A DNA stretch of 64,000 bases from contig NZ_SHKY01000001.1 in the NCBI RefSeq assembly GCF_004217545.1, positions 3,968,001 through 4,032,000 of the forward strand, read 5' to 3'. The stretch's first letter is position 1; each line of letters starts with the position of its first letter. Origin of the DNA: Krasilnikovia cinnamomea. GTDB taxonomy: Bacteria; Actinomycetota; Actinomycetes; Mycobacteriales; Micromonosporaceae. The translations under genes were made by a program, and so were the position numbers. Positions 52,123 to 59,160 of the stretch are shown one piece after another. The notes beneath the pieces were generated by a model, which worked only from the letters and a program-made list of their open reading frames with translations, had not been told where the DNA came from and did not search any database.

Positions 52123-53214
52123 ATGCTCGACGTCGACCGCGGTCAGGCGATGGCGTACCGGGTCGCCGCCCTCGGGCTGGCCACGCGGGGCCGCAAGCGC
52201 CCCGCCGACCTGCCCGTGCTCGACCTCGGGGTGCAGGAGTACACGCCGGACTCCGCGCGGGTGGCGCTGGCCGCCCGCACCACCGCCGCCCTGGACGACG
52301 ACCGGCTGTTCATGGTGTGGGCCGCGCGCGGCGCTCCGCACCTGCACCGGCGCGCCGACCTGCGTACCCTCGCCGCCCAGCTGTGGCCGGTCAGCGACGC
52401 GGACGCCACCGCCCGGATCACCAGCGGCCAGATCCCCGACGGCATGAAACTGGGCCTGGCCGCGTTCGTCGCCACCGCCGACGCGTTCCGCGAGGTGGTC
52501 ACCGCGACGATGCCGCGTGGCGAGGTGAGCACCCAGGTCAGCGCGCGGGTGCCGCGCTCGCTCACCTACGACTGCCGGGGCTGCGGCGCCCGGCACATCG
52601 CCGGGACGGTCTTCCAGCACGCCGGGCTCGCGGGCGGGGTGCGGGTCGAATCCCGGGGGCGCGACGCCATGCTCGGGCCGATCGCGGACTGGCCCGGGCG
52701 CCCCGAGCAGAACCAGGGCATCGGCGAGCTCATCACCACGTACCTGCGGATGCTCGGGCCGGCCGCGCCCGCCGCGGTGGCGAAATACCTGGGCAGTGCC
52801 ACCACCGAGATCCGTACGGTGTGGCCCGACGGGCTGGCCCAGGTCCGGGTGGACGGCCGTACCGTGTGGTTGCCGGAGGATCGGGTGGCCGCCCTGCGCA
52901 AGGCCGCCCCCGTGCCCGGGGTGCGGCTGCTGCCCCCGATGGACGCCCTGCTGCAGGCGCGCGACCGCGACGTGCTCGTGCCCGACCGCAAGCAGCAGCG
53001 GGAGGTGTGGCGGGTGCTCGGCAACCCGGGTGCCCTGCTGCTGGACGGGGAGATCGCCGGGGTGTGGCGGGCCAAGCTGGGAGCCAAGCGGGTGGAGCTG
53101 ACGGTCACCCCGTTCGGTGGGCTCAGCGCGGCGGCGCGCAAGCAGGTCGAGGGCGAGGCGGCCGCCGTGGCCCGGGCGCGCGGCGTGCCAGACGCGAGCG
53201 TGCGGTACACGTGA
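52123..53214 (+). CDS. YcaQ-like winged-helix DNA-binding protein
   Basis: A 363-aa protein of the HTH_42/YcaQ-like family, related to DNA glycosylases that unhook crosslinks (AlkX/AlkZ). ATG 52123 has GGAGG 6 nt upstream. Three winged-helix-like parts are suggested: TLAAQLWPVSDADATARI, the middle with PAAVAKYLGSATTEIRTVW, and a C-terminal part with VLGNPGALLLDGEIAGVWR. A YDCRGCGARHI motif could bind a metal. A QxD/QxQ catalytic motif was not identified with confidence, so activity is uncertain. Its stop codon begins a 17-bp tandem array. Confidence 0.8.
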   Translation: MLDVDRGQAMAYRVAALGLATRGRKRPADLPVLDLGVQEYTPDSARVALAARTTAALDDDRLFMVWAARGAPHLHRRADLRTLAAQLWPVSDADATARITSGQIPDGMKLGLAAFVATADAFREVVTATMPRGEVSTQVSARVPRSLTYDCRGCGARHIAGTVFQHAGLAGGVRVESRGRDAMLGPIADWPGRPEQNQGIGELITTYLRMLGPAAPAAVAKYLGSATTEIRTVWPDGLAQVRVDGRTVWLPEDRVAALRKAAPVPGVRLLPPMDALLQARDRDVLVPDRKQQREVWRVLGNPGALLLDGEIAGVWRAKLGAKRVELTVTPFGGLSAAARKQVEGEAAAVARARGVPDASVRYT

Positions 53215-53279
53215 ACCGCCGGCCCCGCTGAACCACGCGCCCCGCTGAACCACGCGCCCCGCTGAACCACCCGCCCAGC
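53212..53279 (+). repeat. Second 17-bp stop-anchored tandem array
   Basis: Four 17-bp units each begin TGAACC. The first is TGAACCGCCGGCCCCGC, the next two are TGAACCACGCGCCCCGC, and the last is degenerate. The first TGA is the stop of the YcaQ-like gene, and the array fills the gap to the convergent GT2-GtrA gene. The layout is the same as at 15110-15194 with a different sequence. Confidence 0.9.
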
Positions 53280-53280
53280 G

Positions 53281-54501
53281 CTAGCCGCGCGCACGGAAGA
53301 CCCAGCTGCGCATCAGTAGGAACCGCACGGCCGTGGCCACCAGGTTGGCCACCACGAGGACGGCCACCTCGACCGCCCGCGACGCCCCGCCGGTCACCGA
53401 GTCCAGCACCGCCAGGGCGCCGCTGGTCAGCCCCAGCCCAACCGCGAAGACCAGCAGCCCCTGCGCCTGGTGCCGCCACGCCCGCCGGGTGCCGCGCACC
53501 CCGAACGTCAGCCGCCGGTTCGCCGCCGTGTTGGCCACCGCCGTCACCAGCAGCGCGACGAGGTTCGCGGCCTGCGGCCCGACCCCCACCCGCAGCAGCG
53601 CGTACAGCACCAGGTACGCGCACGTACTGGCGACGCCGACCGCGGCGAAGCGCAGCAGTTGGCCCGCCAGTCCCGCCGGGACACCCGCGACCGGCAGCGG
53701 ATTGCGGCCCAGCTGTTCGCGCAGTGTGGCCACCGGCAGCCGCCCCGACGCCAGCCCGCGACCCAGCCGGACGATGCCCGTGAGGTCGGCGATCGCGGTG
53801 GCCACGATGTCCACCCGGCTGTCCGGATCGTCCACCCAGTCCACCGGCACCTCATGGATGCGCAGCCCCGAACGCTCGGCCAGCACCAGCATCTCCGTGT
53901 CGAAGAACCAGCCGGTGTCCTCGACCAGCGGCAGCAGCCGCTCGGCGACGTCCGCGCGGATAGCCTTGAAACCGCACTGGGCGTCGGAGAACCGGGCCGC
54001 CAGGGTGCCGCGCAGCAACAGGTTGTAGCCGCGGGAGATGAACTCGCGCTTGGCGCCGCGCACCACGCGGGAACCCCGGGACAGCCGGGAGCCGATGGCC
54101 AGGTCCGAGTGGCCCGAGATCAGCGGCGCGACCAGCGGCAGCAGCGCGGCCAGGTCGGTGGACAGGTCCACGTCCATGTACGCCAGCACCGCGGCGTCCG
54201 ACCGGGTCCACACGTGCTTCAACGCCCGCCCGCGGCCCTTCTCGGCCAGCCGTACGGCGACGATGTCCGGCAACTCGGCGGCCAGGCGGGCGGCCACCTC
54301 CGCGGTGGTGTCGGTGCTGGCGTTGTCCGCGATCGTGATCCGGAACCGGTACGGGAACTGGTCGGCGAGGTGCGCGTGCAGGCGGCGTACGCACGGCTCC
54401 AGGTCGATCTCCTCGTTGTAGACGGGGACGACCACGTCGAGTACGGGTGTGGTCAGCGGCGTGGAGGTGGCCGCGGCGGAGGGAAGCGTCGAAAGGCTCA
54501 T
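53281..54501 (-). CDS. GT2 (dolichyl-phosphate-mannose-synthase-like) glycosyltransferase fused to GtrA domain
   Basis: A 406-aa protein. Residues about 20-250 are a GT2 domain (VVVPVYNEEIDLEPCVRRL, IADNASTDTT, MDVDLSTDL) of the polyprenyl-phosphate sugar transferase type. About 275-400 is a GtrA-like four-helix membrane domain (LLRFAAVGVASTCAYLVLYAL). It probably makes an undecaprenyl-phosphate-linked sugar and helps flip it. ATG 54501 has only a weak ribosome site. The GT39 gene upstream, with a terminator between, would be the user of the lipid-linked sugar, as for Bacillus YkcC/YkcB. Confidence 0.88.
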   Translation of the reverse strand: MSLSTLPSAAATSTPLTTPVLDVVVPVYNEEIDLEPCVRRLHAHLADQFPYRFRITIADNASTDTTAEVAARLAAELPDIVAVRLAEKGRGRALKHVWTRSDAAVLAYMDVDLSTDLAALLPLVAPLISGHSDLAIGSRLSRGSRVVRGAKREFISRGYNLLLRGTLAARFSDAQCGFKAIRADVAERLLPLVEDTGWFFDTEMLVLAERSGLRIHEVPVDWVDDPDSRVDIVATAIADLTGIVRLGRGLASGRLPVATLREQLGRNPLPVAGVPAGLAGQLLRFAAVGVASTCAYLVLYALLRVGVGPQAANLVALLVTAVANTAANRRLTFGVRGTRRAWRHQAQGLLVFAVGLGLTSGALAVLDSVTGGASRAVEVAVLVVANLVATAVRFLLMRSWVFRARG

Positions 54502-54646
54502 GCCTGAACGGTCGACCCCGGTGCTTTGCCCCGAGTGTGCCGATGCTGTGCCCGCCCTGTGAGTGCCTCGCACCCGCCGGTCGGTGTTTTGGTTGTGCTG
54601 GTCGGTTACCGCCTGCGCACCGTCCACATCGGTCGTGGACACGCCG

Positions 54647-54680
54647 CGCAGGCGGCTCCCGGCGAGGGGAGCCGCCTGCG
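54647..54680 (-). terminator. Terminator between the GT39 and GT2-GtrA genes
   Basis: A perfect 14-bp stem (CGCAGGCGGCTCCC and its complement) with a 6-nt loop, 18 bp after the GT39 stop. It suggests the two genes are transcribed separately. Confidence 0.75.
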
Positions 54681-54698
54681 GGCGGGTGTGGTGTTCGG

Positions 54699-57074
54699 TC
54701 ACCGCGTCGTGGTGGGCGCGGTGAGGTCGTACACGGTGGTGTTGCCCACGGTTCGGGCGGTGAAGTTGGCGGCCACCCACTCGGCGATCTGGAAGCTTGC
54801 GCGGCTGCCGCCGTTCTGCCCGCCGCCGGGCCCAGCGCCCGGCATCCCGGCCGGGGCGCCACCCTGGCTGCCGGTCGTGGTGCTGCCGGTCGTGGTGCCG
54901 CCGGTTGTGGTGCCGGGGGGTGCGGTGCCGGGGGGTGCGGCGAAGCCGAGGCCGCCGAAGCCGCCGCCACCGATGAAGTAGTGGATCTTTCCCTCGCGGA
55001 CGTACTGCTGGAACTGGGCCAGGGTGGGTGAGGGGTCGCTGCCGTTGAAGCCGCCGACCGGCATGACCGGCTTTCCGGTCGCGAGCTGGTAGCCCGAGGC
55101 GCTCTGCGAGCCGACGGCCGCGGCCACCCAGGTGTAGGAGTCCGCGTCGGCTTCCAGTAGCGCCTTCATCTCGGCACTGACGGTCGCCGCGTCGAGGAGG
55201 CCGCCACCGCGCATCCCGCCACCGGGGAACCCGCCGGTGTTTCCGCCCTGCTGGCCCGTCGCGCCAGGCGTGGACCCTGTTCCGTTGGGCATTCCGCCCG
55301 GGAACCCACCCGGCCCACCGGGGAATCCACCCGGCCCACCGGGGAAGCCCGGGAACCCACCGGTCGCGCCGGAAGCGTTCCCACCTGGTGCGGTGCTGCC
55401 GGGTGCGGTGCTGCCGGGTGCGGTGCTGCCGGGTGCGGTGCTGCCGGGTGCGGTGCCGCCGGGTGCGGTGCCGCCTGGTGCGGTGCCGCCGGGGAAGGTC
55501 CGGCCAGCCCGGCGCCCGTCGCCCCCCGGTCCACCGAAGCCGCCACCGGCTACCGCCGGTCCGGCCGACGGGATCGACCCGGTGTGCGCCTGCCCGGCGG
55601 TCTGCACTGCGTACGCAGCGGGCCCGGCCAGGACCGCGGCCAGCGCCAATCCCGCGCTGAGTGCCGCCGCCCGCGGACCCAGGCGCAGCGAAGCGCCAAG
55701 GACCAGGACCGCCGCCGCCAGGCCGCCGACCAGCACCACGGGACGCAACCAGGGCAGGAAGTCCGCGCTGCGACCCAGCAGCACGTACGACCACCAGGTG
55801 GTCACCGCGATCGCCGCCGACAGTGTCAACGCGGCCAGCCAGTGCCGCCGGACCCGCCACAGCAGCACCGAACCCATGCCCACGACCGCACCGACGGCCG
55901 GAGCCAGCGCGACCGTGTAGTACGCGTGGAAGATGCCCTGCATGAGGCTGAAAACCAGGCCCGTGCCGAGCAGCCAGCCACCCCACAGGATCAGCCCGGC
56001 GCGGCGCCGGTCCGTACGGCCCGCGCGGGCCGTCAGCACCAGCCCGGCGACGAGCACGATCAGCGCCGCCGGCAGCAGCCAGGAGATCTGCCCGCCCTGC
56101 TCGGCGTCGAACATGCGCAGCAGCCCGGTCTGCCCCCAGCCACCGCCGCCCGGCCGGCCGCCACCGCCGACACTGCCGGTCTCGTTGCCGCTCAACCGGC
56201 CCAACCCGTTGTAGCCCAGGGTCAGTTCGAGCAGGCTGTTGTTCTGCGACCCGCCGATGTAGGGACGCATCGAGGCGGGCACCAGCTCCACGATGGCGAT
56301 GTACCAGCCCGCCGACACGACCACGGCGAGCCCGGCCAGCAGCAGCTGCCAGATCCGCTTGCCCAGCTTCGGCGGCCCGGCGATCAGATACGCCAGCGCG
56401 TACGCGGGAACCACCAGCAGGGCCTGCAGCATCTTGGTGAGGAAGCCGAAGCCGACCAGGACGCCCGCCAGCACCAGCCACCGGGTCGCGCCCCGCTCGA
56501 TCGCCCGCACGGTCGCGTACGCCCCGGCCACCATCAGCAGCACGAGCAGCGCGTCGGGATTGTTGAACCGGAACATCAGCACGGCCACCGGTGTCAGCGC
56601 GGCCACCGCCCCGGCGATCAGGCCCGCCGCCGCGCCGAACCAGCGCCGCACGGTGGCGAACAGCAGGCCCACCGTGGCGACACCCATCAGCGCCTGCGGG
56701 ACGAGCAGGCTCCACGCGTTCAGGCCGAACAGGCGCACCGACAGCGCCATCACCCAGAGCGACGCGGGCGTCTTGTCGACCGTGATCGAGTTCGCCGCGT
56801 CGGACGAGCCGTAGAAGAACGCCTTCCAGCTGACCGAGCCCGCCTGGACGGCGGCGGAGTAGAACGCGTTCGCCCAGCCCGACGCGCCAAGTCCCCACAG
56901 GTAGAGCACCGCGGTGACGGCGAGCAGGGCGAGCAGGGCGGGCCGGGCCCAGGCCGGGTCGGTGGCGGGGCCGCGCAGGAACGCCGACCACCGGGAGCGG
57001 TGACGGTCCGTCGGGGGCGGCGGCGCGGACTCCACCGGCGCCGCCATCGGCGGTACGGGCAACGTCGAGGTCAT
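54699..57074 (-). CDS. GT39 membrane glycosyltransferase (YkcB-like) with Gly-rich insert
   Basis: A 791-aa enzyme; ATG 57074 has GAAGGA upstream. Residues about 45-500 hold about 12 membrane helices with the GT39/PMT pattern NAFYSAAVQAGSVSWKAFFYG, SITVDKTPASLW and PVAVLMFRFNNPDALLVL. About 505-610 is a low-complexity tract of GGTAPGSTAP and GFPGGPG units built on a 15-bp repeat. The last 180 residues (SAEMKALLEADADSYTWVAAAVGSQSASGYQLATGKPVMPVGGFNG...) form the outer domain typical of YkcB-type proteins. It should transfer a sugar from a polyprenyl-phosphate donor to an envelope acceptor. The length of the insert is unusual. Confidence 0.9.
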   Translation of the reverse strand: MTSTLPVPPMAAPVESAPPPPTDRHRSRWSAFLRGPATDPAWARPALLALLAVTAVLYLWGLGASGWANAFYSAAVQAGSVSWKAFFYGSSDAANSITVDKTPASLWVMALSVRLFGLNAWSLLVPQALMGVATVGLLFATVRRWFGAAAGLIAGAVAALTPVAVLMFRFNNPDALLVLLMVAGAYATVRAIERGATRWLVLAGVLVGFGFLTKMLQALLVVPAYALAYLIAGPPKLGKRIWQLLLAGLAVVVSAGWYIAIVELVPASMRPYIGGSQNNSLLELTLGYNGLGRLSGNETGSVGGGGRPGGGGWGQTGLLRMFDAEQGGQISWLLPAALIVLVAGLVLTARAGRTDRRRAGLILWGGWLLGTGLVFSLMQGIFHAYYTVALAPAVGAVVGMGSVLLWRVRRHWLAALTLSAAIAVTTWWSYVLLGRSADFLPWLRPVVLVGGLAAAVLVLGASLRLGPRAAALSAGLALAAVLAGPAAYAVQTAGQAHTGSIPSAGPAVAGGGFGGPGGDGRRAGRTFPGGTAPGGTAPGGTAPGSTAPGSTAPGSTAPGSTAPGGNASGATGGFPGFPGGPGGFPGGPGGFPGGMPNGTGSTPGATGQQGGNTGGFPGGGMRGGGLLDAATVSAEMKALLEADADSYTWVAAAVGSQSASGYQLATGKPVMPVGGFNGSDPSPTLAQFQQYVREGKIHYFIGGGGFGGLGFAAPPGTAPPGTTTGGTTTGSTTTGSQGGAPAGMPGAGPGGGQNGGSRASFQIAEWVAANFTARTVGNTTVYDLTAPTTTR
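55387..55491 (-). repeat. 15-bp in-frame tandem repeat in the GT39 gene
   Basis: Seven near-identical copies of GGTGCGGTGCTGCCG (plus strand) encode repeated G-S-T-A-P or G-G-T-A-P. Copy number could vary without frameshift. Confidence 0.9.
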
Positions 57075-57151
57075 CGGGAATCCTTCGGGACGGTGTCGGA
57101 TGCGTACCCGATGACTCTCGGGCCGTGCCCTGTCCCGCCCTTGTGGCCTCT

Positions 57152-57377
57152 CTATGCGCCCGCTGTGAGTCCTGCCGGCCCGCTTGTCGGGCGCGGCCCC
57201 CGGGCCTCGGCGAGCCGCGACCGCATCCACGGGTAGGGATCGGTGACGGGCCGCCGCCGCCGGCGGCACTCCGCGCGCAGGTCACGCAGCGGCTCCCCGG
57301 CCGTGTAGTACCGGCCCCGGGTCTCACCCTGTGCGTGCAGGAGCCCCAGCTCGGCCAGCCGGCCGAGGTCATCATCG
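57152..57377 (-). pseudogene. Remnant of a gene 3' end (Fic-like C-terminus?)
   Basis: The minus-strand frame encodes DDDLGRLAELGLLHAQG then ETRGRYYTAGEPLRDLRAECRRR ending near DPYPWMRSRLAEARG. This looks like the tail of a helix-turn-helix-containing protein, perhaps of the Fic family, but the catalytic part is absent. It is cut at its 5' side exactly where hairpin repeat copy B begins. No own start with a ribosome site was found. Confidence 0.45.
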
Positions 57378-57424
57378 GATGTTGAAGAGTTCGGGTCAGC
57401 ACCTGACCCGAACTCCTCAAGATC
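57378..57424. repeat. 47-bp palindromic repeat, copy B
   Basis: An 18-bp stem with one mismatch and a CAC loop (57382-57420), containing GAGTTCGGGTCAG and its complement. It matches copy A at 24593-24640 and sits at the broken 5' edge of the gene remnant. Confidence 0.75.
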
Positions 57425-57614
57425 TGTGAGGCTCACACCGTGAGTCCCTCCCGGAGCGTCCTCGGCCGCCATACTCCTCGATGCTGTTGGATTCGCGTAG
57501 GAGGCGCTCGAGATCGCCCGACGGACCGGATCGGGCGTCGTTGGACGGCGGCTGCAAGCGCTGGCCAGTGCCGGGAACACCCGCAGACTGAGCAGGGAAC
57601 AGCGAGGCCGTTTC

Positions 57615-57767
57615 GTGGCCATTTGTTGGATCGCGCAGATATACAAGCACTTCCCTGACCCCAAGCCGGCTTACGTGGCGGACTGGAGCGAGCTGCCTCC
57701 GTGGCAGCAGGAGACCGACGCCGACATCTTCGAACGGATCGAGCAGTCGGCATCGACGCCCGGCTGA
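57615..57767 (+). pseudogene. C-terminal fragment of a small conserved protein
   Basis: The frame from GTG 57615 encodes IAQIYKHFPDPKPAYVADW then PPWQQETDADIFERIEQ, a pattern I recall from small actinobacterial and phage-type proteins. The same frame is open upstream to a TAG at 57498, but no start with a ribosome site was found there, so this is probably a truncated gene. It lies beside another remnant and repeat copy B. Confidence 0.4.
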
Positions 57768-57788
57768 TCAGGAGCCGCCCGCCGTGGC

Positions 57789-57838
57789 GATCATGGGGTG
57801 CCGTTCCGCGCCGGTGGCTGCGGCAGCGACCCATGATC
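57789..57838 (-). terminator. Inverted repeat downstream of DAHP synthase
   Basis: GATCATGGG (57789-57797) and CCCATGATC (57830-57838), with inner TGCCG/CGGCA pairing, lie 20 bp beyond the DAHP synthase stop. This is a weak terminator candidate because the loop is long. Confidence 0.35.
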
Positions 57839-57858
57839 ACCGTGGCGGGGGAGGCAGG

Positions 57859-58923
57859 TCAGACCGTGCGGCGCTTGGCGGCGGCCTGGGCGAGGCGCTC
57901 CAGGACGGCGACGGTGGGGTCCCAGCCCATGCAGGCGTCCGTGACCGATTGGCCGTACGTCAGGTCGCCGCCCAGGTCCTGACGGCCGGGGACGAGGAAG
58001 CTCTCCAGCATCACCCCGGCGATGCCGTGCTGCCCCGCCTCCATCTGGGCGGCCACGTCGTCGGCGACCAGTGGCTGGCGCAGGTGGTCCTTGCTGCTGT
58101 TGCCGTGCGAGCAGTCGATGACCAGCCGCTCCGGCAGCCCGGCCTTGGCCAGCAACTTCAACGCGGCGGCCACGTCGGCGGCGCCGTAGTTGGGCTTGCC
58201 GCCGCCACCGCGCAACACCAGGTGGCAGTCCGGGTTGCCCCGGGTGTGCAGGATCGCCGGGGTGCCCGAGTAGTCGATGCCGGGGAAGACGTGCGACACG
58301 GCCGCCGCGTTGATCGCGTCGATGGCGGTGGAGATGCTGCCGTCGGGGCGGTTCTTCATGCCGATCGGCATGGACAGGCCCGAGGCGAGCTGCCGGTGCA
58401 CCTGCGACTCCACCGTACGGGCGCCGATCGCGCCCCAGGCCACCGTGTCCGCGATGTACTGCGGGGTGATCGGGTCGAGGAACTCCACCGCCACGGGCAG
58501 CCCGTGCCGGACCACCTCCAGCAGCAGTGACCGGGCGACCCGCAGGCCGGTGCCGACGTCGCCGGTGCCGTCCAGCGCCGGGTCGTTGATCAGGCCCTTC
58601 CAGCCGACCGTGGAGCGGGGCTTCTCGAAGTACACCCGCATGACGATCAGCAGGTCGTCGGCGAGGCGGGTGGCCTGCTCGCGCAGGCGGTCCGCGTACT
58701 CGCGGGCGGCGTTCGGGTCGTGCACCGAGCAGGGGCCGACCACGACCAGCAGGCGCTGGTCCCGGCCCTCGACGATCGCCTCGACCTGGCGGCGGCTGTC
58801 CAGCACGGTGTCGTGCAGCTCGGCGACCAACGGCAGCTCGTGGTGCAGCAGCGCCGGGCTCATCAGCGGCACGACCTTCTCGATGCGCTGGTCCCGGACC
58901 CGCTGCACCTCGGGGATGGTCAC
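57859..58923 (-). CDS. aroF: DAHP synthase, class I (3-deoxy-7-phosphoheptulonate synthase)
   Basis: A 354-aa enzyme for the first step of the shikimate pathway, condensing phosphoenolpyruvate with erythrose 4-phosphate. Class I (AroFGH) motifs include VVVGPCSVHDPNAAREYA, MRVYFEKPRSTVGWKGLINDP, GMKNRPDGS and VIDCSHGNSSKDH. Streptomycetes mostly use the class II enzyme, so this one may be an added or specialised isozyme. The leader carries a Trp/Tyr/Phe-containing peptide and mutually exclusive hairpins, so expression should rise when aromatic amino acids are short. Tkt at 28.4 kb makes its erythrose 4-phosphate substrate. Confidence 0.95.
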   Translation of the reverse strand: MTIPEVQRVRDQRIEKVVPLMSPALLHHELPLVAELHDTVLDSRRQVEAIVEGRDQRLLVVVGPCSVHDPNAAREYADRLREQATRLADDLLIVMRVYFEKPRSTVGWKGLINDPALDGTGDVGTGLRVARSLLLEVVRHGLPVAVEFLDPITPQYIADTVAWGAIGARTVESQVHRQLASGLSMPIGMKNRPDGSISTAIDAINAAAVSHVFPGIDYSGTPAILHTRGNPDCHLVLRGGGGKPNYGAADVAAALKLLAKAGLPERLVIDCSHGNSSKDHLRQPLVADDVAAQMEAGQHGIAGVMLESFLVPGRQDLGGDLTYGQSVTDACMGWDPTVAVLERLAQAAAKRRTV

Positions 58924-58990
58924 GACAGTCTTCCTTCCGCCGGGCGCTCGTGGGGCCGGCGCCCCGAGCGCGAGCCGGCATGCTCGTCAC

Positions 58991-59069
58991 AAACGAAAAG
59001 GCAGCGACGTGGTCGCTGCCTCGGCCGGCTCTGGCGGGTGTCTCAGGTCATGGGGTCATGGCCGAGGCA
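58991..59069 (-). promoter_or_regulatory. Attenuator of the DAHP synthase gene
   Basis: The terminator is GGCAGCGAC-CAC-GTCGCTGCC followed by TTTTCGTTT (59020-58991). The antiterminator pairs TGCCTCGGCC (59069-59060) with GGCCGAGGCA (59026-59017), overlapping the terminator's 5' strand. A third hairpin pairs GAGGC...CGGC (59087-59079) with GCCG...GCCTC (59074-59064), inside the leader ORF. This is the classical 1:2 / 2:3 / 3:4 layout. Confidence 0.85.
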
Positions 59070-59113
59070 CCGGCGGGAGCCGGCCTCGTAAACCACGAAT
59101 ACCAACGCGACAC
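59048..59113 (-). CDS. Leader peptide with Trp-Tyr-Ser-Trp-Phe
   Basis: A 21-codon ORF beginning GTG TCG CGT TGG (an in-frame ATG lies 4 codons upstream at 59125). The peptide starts (M)SRWYSWFTRP and ends at TGA 59050-59048. The aromatic codons lie at 59104-59090, just before hairpin strand 1. A -10-like TATGCT ends 7 nt before the GTG, so translation may be leaderless. A ribosome stalled at the Trp codons would cover strand 1 and favour the antiterminator. Confidence 0.75.
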   Translation of the reverse strand: MSRWYSWFTRPAPAGASAMTP

Positions 59114-59160
59114 GTCGCACAGCATAGCCGCTGCCCGCCGTCACCGGGGGGTGTGGCCGG

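Noticed and set aside
55387..55491. Possible CRISPR-like or minisatellite array
   Set aside because: It is a contiguous in-frame 15-bp coding repeat without spacers.
53281..57420. 1379-codon minus-strand frame covering the GT2-GtrA, GT39 and upstream regions
   Set aside because: It is the GT2-GtrA gene frame extended by chance. GT39 lies in another frame with clear domains, and a terminator separates the two.
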